A stretch of DNA of 64,000 nt from Silanimonas sp. (GTDB taxonomy: Bacteria > Pseudomonadota > Gammaproteobacteria > Xanthomonadales > Xanthomonadaceae), in NCBI RefSeq assembly GCF_027530345.1, contig NZ_JAPZQK010000006.1:124001-188000 (forward strand), in the 5' to 3' direction. Positions 1 to 8,636 of the stretch are shown one piece after another. Numbering within the stretch: the stretch's first letter is position 1; the number at the start of each line of letters is the position of its first letter. Made by a program: the position numbers and the translations under genes. The notes beneath the pieces were generated by a model. That model saw only the letters and a program-made list of their open reading frames with translations. It ran no database searches and was not told the DNA's origin.

Positions 1-306
1 CGGTAAGCCGCCACCGGCTTCCACCGCGTCGACGAGCTTGTGCATTGTGTTCGCGCAGATCATCACCGCACTGGCACCCGCCGTCGCGAGGCCGCGCGCC
101 GCGTCGGCCATCAGCAGCGCGAGCTCGTCCCAGCGCCCCGCGTGCTGAAGCGCGCTGATGCGGGCGAAATCAAAGGAATGCAGGCGAAGCTCGGCAGCAT
201 GCGGCGCACCGCGCGCCTCGCGCACGCCCTCGTTGAGGGCGCGGTAGTAGTGGGCGGTGCTTTCCCAGCTGATGCCGCCGATGAGGCCGAGGACGCGATC
301 CGACAT
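1..306 (-). CDS. Aspartate/glutamate racemase family protein (partial, cut by window start)
   Basis: The ORF track misses this gene because the window edge removes its 3' end. Reading the minus strand from the ATG at 306 gives MSDRVLGLIGGISWESTAHY, then a stretch ending ASAVMICANTMHK. The LIGGISWEST start and the ICANTMHK motif, which carries the first catalytic cysteine, are characteristic of cofactor-independent aspartate/glutamate racemases (YgeA type). These proteins interconvert L- and D-amino acids through a two-cysteine mechanism. About 100 of the usual 230 or so residues are present, so the second cysteine lies outside the window. The gene is divergent from the ada-like gene, with about 50 bp between the start codons. 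The family is clear; the substrate is not determinable here. Confidence 0.85.
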   Translation of the reverse strand, partial: MSDRVLGLIGGISWESTAHYYRALNEGVREARGAPHAAELRLHSFDFARISALQHAGRWDELALLMADAARGLATAGASAVMICANTMHKLVDAVEAGGGLP

Positions 307-357
307 GGCGGCAAGAAGCGGAGTGCGGGCGCAGCCCGGGGCGGCCAGAATGCCGCC

Positions 358-1218
358 ATGCCCGACCGCTACGCCACCTTCCGTGACTGCGACGACGCCA
401 CGTTGATTGCGATGGCGCGCGCCATCGTCGCCCGCGCCGACGAGCCGTGGCCCTTGGCGGCGATGGCCGCCGAATTCGGCCTCTCGCCCTCGGCCTTCCA
501 GCGCCGCTTCACCGCGCTCGTCGGGCTGTCGCCCAAGGCCCTGCAGGACGCCGCGCGGCTCGGCCGCCTGAAGCAGGCGCTCAAGGCCGGCTCCACGGTC
601 ACCGACGCGATCCTCGAGGCCGGCTTCGGCTCGACCAGCCGGGTGTACGGCGAAGCGCCACGCGACCTCGGCATGACCCTCTCGGCCTACCGCGACGGTG
701 CCCCGGGCGAGACGATCCACTGGGCGGCGCGGCGCACGCGGCTCGGGTGGCTGGCGATGGCCGCCACCGCGCGCGGCGTGTGCTTCGCGCAGTTCGGCGA
801 TAGCGCCGATTCGCTCCGCACCGAACTCGGCCGCGAATTTCCGAAGGCCACGATCCTCGCCAGCGAAGCCCACGCGCCGCTCGATGCCTGGATCGACGCC
901 CTCGACGCCCACCTCTCGCGCTCGGCCCCCGCGCCCGACCTGCCGCTCGACCTCCGCGGCACCGCGTTCCAGATGCGGGTGTGGCGTTTCCTGCAAGGCA
1001 TCCCGCTCGGCGAAACGCGTTCGTATGCCGACGTCGCCGCCGGCATCGGCGCACCGAAGGCCACGCGCGCGGTGGGGACGGCCTGCGGCGCGAACCGGGT
1101 GGCCGTTCTGGTGCCCTGCCATCGCGTGCTTCGAGGCGACGGGGCGCTCGGCGGCTACCGCTGGGGGCTGGAGCGCAAGCGCGCGCTACTCAAGACAGAG
1201 GCGACGACGACCCAGTGA
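358..1218 (+). CDS. ada: Ada-like methylated-DNA-cysteine methyltransferase with AraC domain
   Basis: A 286-residue protein that combines an AraC-type helix-turn-helix (about residues 15-112) with an O6-alkylguanine-DNA alkyltransferase domain (about 120-280). The acceptor motif PCHRV is at 253-257, with Cys254 the predicted alkyl acceptor. Known Ada proteins repair O6-alkylguanine by suicidal alkyl transfer and activate the adaptive response. This one lacks the N-terminal zinc domain that accepts alkyl groups from phosphotriesters and switches Ada into an activator. It either relies on another sensing mode or is mainly a repair enzyme. The start chosen is the ATG at 358. The track ORF begins at 40 only because the frame stays open antisense to the racemase. 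Confidence 0.88.
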   Translation: MPDRYATFRDCDDATLIAMARAIVARADEPWPLAAMAAEFGLSPSAFQRRFTALVGLSPKALQDAARLGRLKQALKAGSTVTDAILEAGFGSTSRVYGEAPRDLGMTLSAYRDGAPGETIHWAARRTRLGWLAMAATARGVCFAQFGDSADSLRTELGREFPKATILASEAHAPLDAWIDALDAHLSRSAPAPDLPLDLRGTAFQMRVWRFLQGIPLGETRSYADVAAGIGAPKATRAVGTACGANRVAVLVPCHRVLRGDGALGGYRWGLERKRALLKTEATTTQ

Positions 1219-1232
1219 CGAGCCCCAAACGC

Positions 1233-1263
1233 TTGCCCCCCCCCCCACGGACTCGCCTAGGAT
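1233..1263 (+). promoter_or_regulatory. Candidate promoter with an 11-base C tract in its spacer
   Basis: A TTGCCC-like -35 (1233-1238) and a TAGGAT -10 (1258-1263) are separated by 19 bp, and a run of eleven C residues (1236-1246) fills the -35/-10 side of the spacer. The start codon of the secreted protein follows at 1317. In other bacteria, homopolymer tracts in promoter spacers change length by slippage and switch expression. Whether this one does is inference. Confidence 0.4.
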
Positions 1264-1316
1264 TGAATCGCGCCTTGCGGTGCACCCCCCAACTCAATGA
1301 CAGAGGACGTTCCCCC

Positions 1317-1850
1317 ATGTCCATGCTTGGACTCACGCTTGCGCTCGCGGTTGCTGCCGCGCCCGAAGCCGCAACTCCCGAGATGATTCCGCCGGCTGCT
1401 GCCCAGTGCGTTGGGCAAAGTGTGTTGATCGAATCCCGCCGATCGTTGCGTGGTGCAGAGGCCGCCCGCACGCACGAAGCGGTCGGACGTATCGTTCTCC
1501 AAACACCGGGGCTTTCAAACTCTAGTCGCACTTCGTTTCTTCGCCGATCGCCGGCAACGGTCGGCACGGCGTACGCTATTTCTCGTCGAACGATCTGCAT
1601 TGCGGCCGCTGAAGCGACAACGAAGGGTGTCGTCGATCCGCCTGATTTCCCGGACATTCCGCTCGACCGTTTCGCGTCACCCGGGGACACCTTTGTCTAC
1701 AGCACGTGCGACCCCATCAGCAGATACAAGGCGACGTACACGCTCCGCTATGTGAGCGACAAGGACGGTAACCCGGCCACGAAAGACCCGGGCTGGATCA
1801 TCGACAAGGAAGTGAAAGAGTTGCTTACCGCCGGTTGCCCCGTCGAGTAA
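1317..1850 (+). CDS. Hypothetical secreted protein
   Basis: A 177-residue protein of no family I recognise. It begins with a short hydrophobic signal-like stretch (MSMLGLTLALAVAAAPEA). The mature part has a few cysteines (in AAQCVG, RTICIA, STCDP and the near-terminal GCPVE), consistent with disulfides in the periplasm. The start at 1317 is supported by GAGGA a few bases upstream. The track ORF begins at 981 only because the frame stays open inside ada. Its base composition is noticeably less GC-rich than its neighbours, which suggests recent acquisition. A strong hairpin follows the stop codon, so the gene seems to be a monocistronic unit with its own promoter. Confidence 0.65.
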   Translation: MSMLGLTLALAVAAAPEAATPEMIPPAAAQCVGQSVLIESRRSLRGAEAARTHEAVGRIVLQTPGLSNSSRTSFLRRSPATVGTAYAISRRTICIAAAEATTKGVVDPPDFPDIPLDRFASPGDTFVYSTCDPISRYKATYTLRYVSDKDGNPATKDPGWIIDKEVKELLTAGCPVE

Positions 1851-1860
1851 CGAGCTTGGG

Positions 1861-1885
1861 GGAGGGGTCCGCAACGGCTCCCTCC
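1861..1885 (+). terminator. Hairpin terminator candidate after the secreted-protein gene
   Basis: GGAGGGGTCCG and CGGCTCCCTCC form an 11-bp stem with one mismatch and one G-T pair around a CAA loop, ten bases after the stop codon. No U-tract follows, so termination efficiency is uncertain. Confidence 0.45.
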
Positions 1886-2023
1886 TCGCTCCACCGGGAC
1901 TGCAGCCGCCGTACCGTCGCGCTGAACGCCGCATTCCGGCGCAGCTACGCGCCAGCTGCCCGGCGCGGAAGCCGGGGCACCTATACTTCACGCCCTGCAC
2001 TCCCGCCCGCCGCCTGAAGGCCC

Positions 2024-2949
<926 letters not shown>

Positions 2950-2953
<4 letters not shown>

Positions 2954-3738
2954 GCGCCGCCACCCCCAACCCCAACTGGACGGCGTTCCGCACCATCATC
3001 CGCCGCGAAGTCGCGCGCATCGTCCGCATCTGGGGCCAGACCCTGGTGCCGCCGGCGATCACGATGACGCTGTACTTCCTGATCTTCGGCAAGTTGATCG
3101 GCAGCAAGATCGGCGACATGGGCGGCTTCAGCTACATGGACTTCATCGTGCCGGGCCTGGTGATGATGTCGGTGATCCAGAACGCCTACGGCAACATCAG
3201 CTCCAGCTTCTTCGGCGCGAAGTTCGGCCGCCACATCGAGGAGCTGCTGGTGGCGCCGCTGCCGAACTGGGTGATCCTCGGCGGCTACGTCGGCGGCGCG
3301 GTGCTCCGCGGCTTCATGGTCGGCGCCATCGTGCTGGCCGTGGCGATGCTGTTCACCAAGGTGCGCGTGCACGATTGGGCGGTGACGGTGAGCACCGTCC
3401 TGCTCGGCGCGGTGATCTTCTCGCTCGCCGGCTTCGTCAACGCGGTGTACGCGAAGAAGTTCGACGACATCGCGATCATCCCCACCTTCATCCTGACGCC
3501 ACTCACCTACCTCGGCGGCGTGTTCTATTCGGTGAAGCTGCTGCCGGACTGGGCCGAAGCGGCCACGCACGCCAACCCGATCTTCTACATGGTCAATGCC
3601 TTCCGCTACGGCCTGCTCGGCACCGGCGCCACCGACGTGCCGCTGTGGAGCGCGTATGCCGTGATGCTGGGCGCCGTCATCGCACTGACCTGGCTCGGCC
3701 TGTGGCTGCTGCAGCGCGGCGTCGGCCTGCGCAGCTGA
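2950..3738 (+). CDS. yadH: ABC-2 type transporter permease, YadH type
   Basis: A 262-residue ABC-2 permease with six hydrophobic segments. The motifs around FIVPGLVMMSVIQNAYGN and RHIEELLVAPLPNW are the usual YadH/DrrB signatures. The start at 2950 overlaps the stop of yadG (ATGA). The long N-terminal extension in the ORF track is a frame-2 read-through of yadG and is not coding. Together with YadG it should form a homodimeric-permease exporter in the inner membrane. A GC-rich hairpin follows the stop codon. Confidence 0.93.
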
Positions 3739-3744
3739 GGAACC

Positions 3745-3763
3745 CCCGCCCGATTCGGGCGGG
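3745..3763 (+). terminator. Hairpin terminator candidate after yadH
   Basis: A perfect 8-bp inverted repeat, CCCGCCCG-ATT-CGGGCGGG, starts six bases after the yadH stop codon. There is no U-tract. A TATGCT element just after it (3767-3772) could be the -10 of the next operon. Confidence 0.5.
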
Positions 3764-3805
3764 CGCTATGCTCCACGCGACCAACTCGGGGCGCGGGAGT
3801 ACGTG

Positions 3806-4621
3806 ATGGACGACGCTGCCACGCTCGATATCCACCGGCGCCACCGCGTGCGGGTGGAGGGAACCGGCCCCACCCTGCTCTACGCGCACGGCTTCGGCTG
3901 CAGCCAAGCCATGTGGGACGCAATCCTGCCGGCGTTCGCCGGGAGCCATCGCCAAGTCGCGTTCGATTACGCCGGATCAGGCCGGTCCGATCGTGCCGCG
4001 TACGATCCGAAGCGCCACGCCTCGCTCGAAGGCTACGCCGACGACCTGCTCGCGATCGCGCGCAGCGTCGCGCCGCCCGAAGGCCTCACCCTCGTGGCCC
4101 ACTCGGTGAGCTGCAGCATCGGCATGCTCGCCGCCGCGCGCGAGCCCGCCCTCTTCCGCGACCTCGTTCTGCTCGGCCCGAACCCCTGCTTCATCGACCA
4201 TCCGCCCGACTACATCGGTGGCTTCCAGCGCGCCGACCTCGAAGGCCTGCTCACCCTGATGGACCAGAACTACCTGGGCTGGGCGCAGACGCTGGCCCCG
4301 GTGGTCGCCGGCGAAGGCGGCGGGGCCGAGGTGGCAGGGCGGCTTTCCGAAAGCTTCTGCTCGACCGACCCCGATGTGGCGCGCCAGTTCGCTGCGGCCA
4401 CCTTCTTCTCGGACAACCGCGCCGACGTCGAGCGCGTCCGCACGCCCGCGCTGCTGCTGCAGCACCGCCACGACGCGCTCGCACCTCTGGACGTCGGGCG
4501 CTGGCTGAAGGCGCGCCTCCCGCAGGCCACGCTGGAGGTGCTCGACGTCGCCGGCCATTGCGCCCACATGAGCCACCCGGCGCTGGTGGTCGACGCGCTG
4601 CGGAGGCGGCTTGCCCGCTGA
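3806..4621 (+). CDS. RsbQ-like alpha/beta hydrolase (ligand-sensor type)
   Basis: A 271-residue alpha/beta hydrolase that resembles Bacillus RsbQ along its whole length. It shares the landmarks LLGPNPCFIDHPPDYIGGF, FCSTDPDVARQFA and AGHCAHMSHP. The triad is Ser100 (AHSVS), Asp223 and His251. These are exactly four residues beyond RsbQ Ser96, Asp219 and His247. RsbQ is related to the plant receptors KAI2 and D14 and activates its partner RsbP through RsbP's PAS domain. Here the downstream partner has an RsbP-like PAS domain but a GGDEF output. ATG 3806 is chosen over GTG 3803 because the GGGAG upstream is better spaced. The natural ligand is unknown. Confidence 0.88.
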   Translation: MDDAATLDIHRRHRVRVEGTGPTLLYAHGFGCSQAMWDAILPAFAGSHRQVAFDYAGSGRSDRAAYDPKRHASLEGYADDLLAIARSVAPPEGLTLVAHSVSCSIGMLAAAREPALFRDLVLLGPNPCFIDHPPDYIGGFQRADLEGLLTLMDQNYLGWAQTLAPVVAGEGGGAEVAGRLSESFCSTDPDVARQFAAATFFSDNRADVERVRTPALLLQHRHDALAPLDVGRWLKARLPQATLEVLDVAGHCAHMSHPALVVDALRRRLAR

Positions 4622-4631
4622 GCGCTCATCG

Positions 4632-5606
4632 ATGGCCGAGCTGCTGCCGCGCCTGCCGGCGCTGGTGGTCGTCACCGATGCGAGCGGGAGCCTGCAGACG
4701 ATCACTGGCGACGTCGTCGAAGAGCTGGGCATCGAAGCCGGCGCCCTCGACTACATCGGCACGCTGTTCGGCCGCGCCTCGGCCATTTTTCTTGAGACCC
4801 ACCTCTGGCCGCTGCTGCGTCGCGATGGGCGTTTCGATGAATGCCACGTGCTGCTGCAGTCGCCGGGCGGCACCCCATGGCCCTGCCTCGTCAGCGCACG
4901 TCGCCTCGACGACGGCGCGCGGGTGCTCTGGCTGTTCTTCCCCGCGAGGGAGCGCGCGCGCTTCGAAGCCGAGCTGGTGGCCGCACGTCAGTCCGCGCAG
5001 GGTCTCGCGCGCGAGCTGGCCGAGGCCAATCGGCGCCTCGAGGCGCAGTCCGAAGCCATCCGCACGCGCAACGACGAGCTTGACCAGCTCGCCCGCACCG
5101 ACCCGCTCACGGGCCTCGGCAACCGGCGCGCGCTCGATGCCGCGTTCATGGCCAGGCCGGCCGCCCCGCAGGACGGCACGCCGTCAACCGACAGTGCGTT
5201 GCTCATGGTCGATGCCGACCACTTCAAGGCCATCAACGACCGCTGGGGCCATGACGTCGGCGACACCGTGCTGGTGGCCATGGCAGGCGTTCTCCGAACC
5301 TGCCTGCGGCGCAGCGACACCGTCGTGCGCCTTGGCGGCGAAGAGTTCGCGTTGTGGCTTCCCGACGCGAGCCCCGAGGCCGCCGCTCGCGTGGCGGAAA
5401 CCGTGCACGCCAAGATGGCGGCCATGCTGCTGCCGGATGCCACCCAGGCACTGACGGTGAGCATCGGCGCGGCGATGCTCGGCGGCCAACGCCATCGCAA
5501 CGACCTCGCCTTGCTGCTCAAGCGCGCCGACGAAGCGCTTTACCTCGCGAAGAGCGCCGGCCGGCACTGCACGCGCCGGGCGGACGCGCTGCCGCATGCC
5601 GACTGA
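4632..5606 (+). CDS. PAS-GGDEF diguanylate cyclase
   Basis: 324 residues. A PAS domain occupies about 1-105 and contains the FLETHLWPLL motif seen in PAS domains that partner RsbQ proteins. A predicted coiled coil follows (about 108-155), then a GGDEF domain (about 156-315). The active site is GGEEF at 235-239 and the inhibitory I-site RRSD is at 226-229, five residues upstream, so an active, feedback-inhibited c-di-GMP synthase is expected. The gene abuts the RsbQ-like gene. A TTG at 4611 with GGAGG upstream is an alternative start that overlaps the hydrolase. Activation of the cyclase by the hydrolase is inferred from the RsbQ/RsbP precedent. Confidence 0.9.
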   Translation: MAELLPRLPALVVVTDASGSLQTITGDVVEELGIEAGALDYIGTLFGRASAIFLETHLWPLLRRDGRFDECHVLLQSPGGTPWPCLVSARRLDDGARVLWLFFPARERARFEAELVAARQSAQGLARELAEANRRLEAQSEAIRTRNDELDQLARTDPLTGLGNRRALDAAFMARPAAPQDGTPSTDSALLMVDADHFKAINDRWGHDVGDTVLVAMAGVLRTCLRRSDTVVRLGGEEFALWLPDASPEAAARVAETVHAKMAAMLLPDATQALTVSIGAAMLGGQRHRNDLALLLKRADEALYLAKSAGRHCTRRADALPHAD

Positions 5607-5609
5607 CGA

Positions 5610-6803
5610 TCAGCCCTCGCGCCAGTCCTCGCCGGGCAGGATGCGCCGCAGGTAGGCGTCGAACATCGGCACGGTGAACGCGGTATCGCCGTGGTTCGGG
5701 CTCCACACCATGCCCTTGTCGATCAACTGCGCGCGGATCGGCCCCATCGCGGTGACCTTGCGACCGAGGGTGTCGGCGATGTCGCCGGAGCGGTGCGGGC
5801 CCGGCCCCAGCGCCGCCATCGCGCGCAGGTAGCGCTTCTCGGCCAACGTGAGGCGATCGAAGCGCACGCGGAAGAAGCTTTCGTCGAGGGCCGCCACCGC
5901 CTCGCGCGCGGCGCGTTCGACGTCGGCGACCGTGATCGGCGAGCCCTTCGCCACGTCCCAGGCATGTTTGCCCCACTCCTGCAGGAAGTAGGGGTAGCCC
6001 TCGGTGGCTTGGAGGATCGCCTCGGTGGCCGCGGGCTCGAAGCGCACGCCCAGCGCGGCCGCCGGCACCTCGATGGCATCGCGAGCGGCCGTGGCGTCGA
6101 GCGGCCCGATGAAGGGGAACGCGAACAGCCGCTCGGCATAGGACTTCGCGCGGCCCATCTGGCCGGGCAGCGACGGCAGGCCGGCGCCCACCAGCACCAC
6201 CGGCACCTGCTGCTGCGCGCAGCGATGCAGGGCCGTGACCAGCGAGGCCAGCTGCTCTTCCGGCACGTACTGCAGCTCGTCGACGAAAAGCACGAGGGCG
6301 GTGCCGTCGGCCTGCGCGGCACGGGCCGCGGCTTCCAGCAGGGCCAGCAGATCGCTCTCGAGGTCGCCGTTGTCGGCGAGGCCGGGCTCGGGATCGAGGT
6401 CGATGCCCACTTCGAGATCGGCGTACTTGAGCTTCAGCGATTTCGCGAACCCGGCCAGCGCGCGCAGGCCGCGGCTGGCGAGGTCCTTGGCCTTGTCGCG
6501 ACGCGACAGGCGCAGCAAGGCGAGGCGCAACTGCGGCGCCAGCATGGCCGGCAGCGAGCGGCCTTCCGGCGCTTCGATGCGGATGGTCTCCATGCCCGCG
6601 GCCTCGGCGTCCTGTCGCATGCGGTCGAGCAGCACGGTCTTGCCGACGCCGCGCAGGCCGACCAGCAGCACGCTCTTGGCCTGCCGGCCGGCACGGATGC
6701 GCGCGATGGCGATCCGCACCTGCTCGATCAGGGCGTCACGGCCGGCGAGCTCGGGCGGCGGCGCCCCGGCACCGGGGGCATAGGGGTTGGCGATGGGGTC
6801 CAT
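5610..6803 (-). CDS. AAA ATP-binding protein with C-terminal winged helix
   Basis: A 397-residue ATPase of the broad archaeal-type/STAND-like AAA class. It has a Walker A GLRGVGKT at 49-56, a Walker B LVLFVDEL near 170-177, a sensor-like VVLVGAGLPSLP, and a helical lid. The C-terminal 90 residues (LTLAEKRYLRAMAALGP onward) read as a winged-helix DNA-binding domain. Proteins of this form are widespread, and their roles are mostly undefined. The gene is convergent with the GGDEF gene, three bases separating the stop codons. It has its own AT-rich promoter region, so it is probably monocistronic. Confidence 0.8.
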   Translation of the reverse strand: MDPIANPYAPGAGAPPPELAGRDALIEQVRIAIARIRAGRQAKSVLLVGLRGVGKTVLLDRMRQDAEAAGMETIRIEAPEGRSLPAMLAPQLRLALLRLSRRDKAKDLASRGLRALAGFAKSLKLKYADLEVGIDLDPEPGLADNGDLESDLLALLEAAARAAQADGTALVLFVDELQYVPEEQLASLVTALHRCAQQQVPVVLVGAGLPSLPGQMGRAKSYAERLFAFPFIGPLDATAARDAIEVPAAALGVRFEPAATEAILQATEGYPYFLQEWGKHAWDVAKGSPITVADVERAAREAVAALDESFFRVRFDRLTLAEKRYLRAMAALGPGPHRSGDIADTLGRKVTAMGPIRAQLIDKGMVWSPNHGDTAFTVPMFDAYLRRILPGEDWREG

Positions 6804-6829
6804 GGCCGCAGCCTAGGCCGATCTTCGGA

Positions 6830-6858
6830 AAATTACAAAGAAAAGATAATCTTCCTAA
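6830..6858 (-). promoter_or_regulatory. Candidate promoter of the AAA ATPase gene with palindromic spacer
   Basis: On the minus strand TTAGGA (6853-6858) and TAATTT (6830-6835) are 17 bp apart, 27 bp before the ATG. The spacer contains the perfect palindrome AAGAT-T-ATCTT (6843-6853), a plausible operator. The AT-rich block stands out strongly from the surrounding sequence. Confidence 0.45.
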
Positions 6859-6963
6859 CTTCGACCAAGCCAGCGGCCGGGGTGGTCGGCGAGAACCGCC
6901 GCAGCGCCCGGAATGGCGGCGCAGCGAGCCCAGGTATCGACGCGGATGACGTGGTGATGCCGA

Positions 6964-7668
6964 TCAATGGCCCGCCCGGGCCGGAACGCGCGGGATGATC
7001 GTTCGCCGCCGGACGCCTCGGCCCAGCGCCGCGAAGGTCCGGGTGAGATGCCGCCGCGCGAAGACCTGCAGCAGTGCCAGCCCCCCGACGAAGCAGAACA
7101 CCATCGCCGCCAGGGCCACGCGGTCCTTGCGGTCACCCGCCTGTTCGCGGGTCTCGATCTGCGCCTTGAATTGGCTGCGTATCGCCTCCGCCGCCCCCGA
7201 AAGGCTCTCCACGAAACCACCACGGAGAGCCTCGTGGCGGCGACTCAGGAGGACAGCGCGCGGGCCGCCGCCGGGGAACGGCTGCAGGGCCGAGCGTTCG
7301 TAGGTGCGGAGCTGCTTCCAGGCATCGAGGGAGCGCTCCAGCGGCGAAAGGAGGGCAACGCCCGCGCCGGAGGCTTCCAGGGCATCGAACTGCGCCTCGA
7401 CGCGCCCCGTGGCCTCGTCGAGATCGGCCAGGTCGGCCTTGATGTCGTCGACCAGTCCGGGACCGAGGGCAGCACGGCTCACGGCATGCGAATGATCGAA
7501 AGCGAGGTCGCGCAAGGCATCGACGAACGCCTCCGAGAGTTCCTGTTGGCGGGCGAGCTCGCGTTCGCCCTCCGAACCCGCGCGATGGAGCAGCAAGGCG
7601 GCGATGGCCACGCCACAGAGCGTCACGACGATCGACAGGGAAACACGGCTGATGGTTGCGATCCGCAT
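6964..7668 (-). CDS. Two-TM membrane protein with four-helix-bundle sensor-like periplasmic domain
   Basis: A 234-residue protein with a first membrane helix at about 6-26 (ISRVSLSIVVTLCGVAIAALLL), a long periplasmic helical segment with a heptad-like pattern (about 30-190), and a second membrane helix near 200-215 (LAAMVFCFVGGLALLQVF). A short basic tail follows. The layout matches the sensory half of chemoreceptors or histidine kinases (4HB type), but no HAMP, kinase, GGDEF or MCP signalling region follows. It is either a stand-alone partner protein or a truncated receptor. The start at 7668 is set by a strong GAGGAGGG. The track's longer N-terminus is rejected. Confidence 0.6.
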   Translation of the reverse strand: MRIATISRVSLSIVVTLCGVAIAALLLHRAGSEGERELARQQELSEAFVDALRDLAFDHSHAVSRAALGPGLVDDIKADLADLDEATGRVEAQFDALEASGAGVALLSPLERSLDAWKQLRTYERSALQPFPGGGPRAVLLSRRHEALRGGFVESLSGAAEAIRSQFKAQIETREQAGDRKDRVALAAMVFCFVGGLALLQVFARRHLTRTFAALGRGVRRRTIIPRVPARAGH

Positions 7669-7814
7669 GGCACGCCCTCCTCGCTTTTTTGCCGGTTTAC
7701 GACCCCGATCAAGCCCATTCCGTCGACCACGTCGCGTCCGCGGCGAGGCATCGCGCCGCACAAGGTCACACGCGGTCAAGTGCGGTCGGGCGTCACACTC
7801 TGCCGCCCGCGGGC

Positions 7815-8636
7815 TCAGGCCTCGGGCAAGCGGAAAAACGCCCGTGCCGTCGCCGTGGTGCTGGCCGCCGTCACCGCCACGTCTTCGCCGCGGTCCTTCG
7901 CGAGCTCGTGGACGATGTGCGGCAGGAAGGCCGGCTCGTTGCGCCTGTCCTTCGGCGTGGGCTTCAACGTGCGCGGCAGCAGGTAGGGGCAGTCGGTCTC
8001 GACCATCAGGCGGTCGGCCGGGATGCGCTTCACCAGCTCGCGGAGGTGTTGGCCGCGGCGTTCGTCGCAGAGCCAGCCAGTGATGCCGATGTAGCAGCCG
8101 GCGTCCAGCGATTCCATCAGCGCACGCTCATCACCGGTGAAGCAGTGCACCACCGCCGGGCCGCAACGCGGCAGGAAGGGCTTGAGGATGGCGAGGAAAT
8201 CGTCGTGGGCGTCGCGCTGGTGCAGCAACAGCGGCTTGCCGCATTCGACGGCGAGCTCCAGCTGGCGTTCGAAGGCGCGCTGCTGGGCATGACGCGGGGC
8301 GAAATCGCGGAAGTAGTCGAGGCCGGTCTCGCCCACCGCCACCACTTCCGGGTGCGTGAGCAGTTCGCGCAGATCGGCGACGGCTTCATCCGTCACCTCG
8401 ATCGCGTGGTGCGGGTGCACGCCGGCGGTGGCGAACAGCCGGCCCGGGTGCGCGCGGGCGAGATCGAGTGCGTGGCGCGAGCCCTCGCGCGAGGCGCCGG
8501 TGACGACGAGCTGGTGGACGCTGGCCTCGGCCGCGCGTTCGAGCACGGCGTCGAAATCATGGCCGAAGCTCTCGTGCGTCAGGTTGGCGCCGATGTCGAC
8601 GAGCGGGTGCGGGAAGGTGGTGCGGTAGGGGTTCAT
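7815..8636 (-). CDS. tatD: TatD family deoxyribonuclease
   Basis: A 273-residue TIM-barrel metal hydrolase. Motifs in order are LVDIGANLTH, AGVHPHHA, VGETGLDYFR, LLLHQRDA, VVHCFTG and METDCPYLLP, which supply the metal ligands of TatD nucleases. TatD is a magnesium-dependent 3'-5' exonuclease linked to DNA repair. E. coli encodes several paralogues (TatD, YcfH, YjjV), and this one is closest in pattern to TatD itself. Its start overlaps the stop of the YhiN-like gene by ATGA, so both lie in one minus-strand operon with yaeQ. Confidence 0.9.
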   Translation of the reverse strand: MNPYRTTFPHPLVDIGANLTHESFGHDFDAVLERAAEASVHQLVVTGASREGSRHALDLARAHPGRLFATAGVHPHHAIEVTDEAVADLRELLTHPEVVAVGETGLDYFRDFAPRHAQQRAFERQLELAVECGKPLLLHQRDAHDDFLAILKPFLPRCGPAVVHCFTGDERALMESLDAGCYIGITGWLCDERRGQHLRELVKRIPADRLMVETDCPYLLPRTLKPTPKDRRNEPAFLPHIVHELAKDRGEDVAVTAASTTATARAFFRLPEA

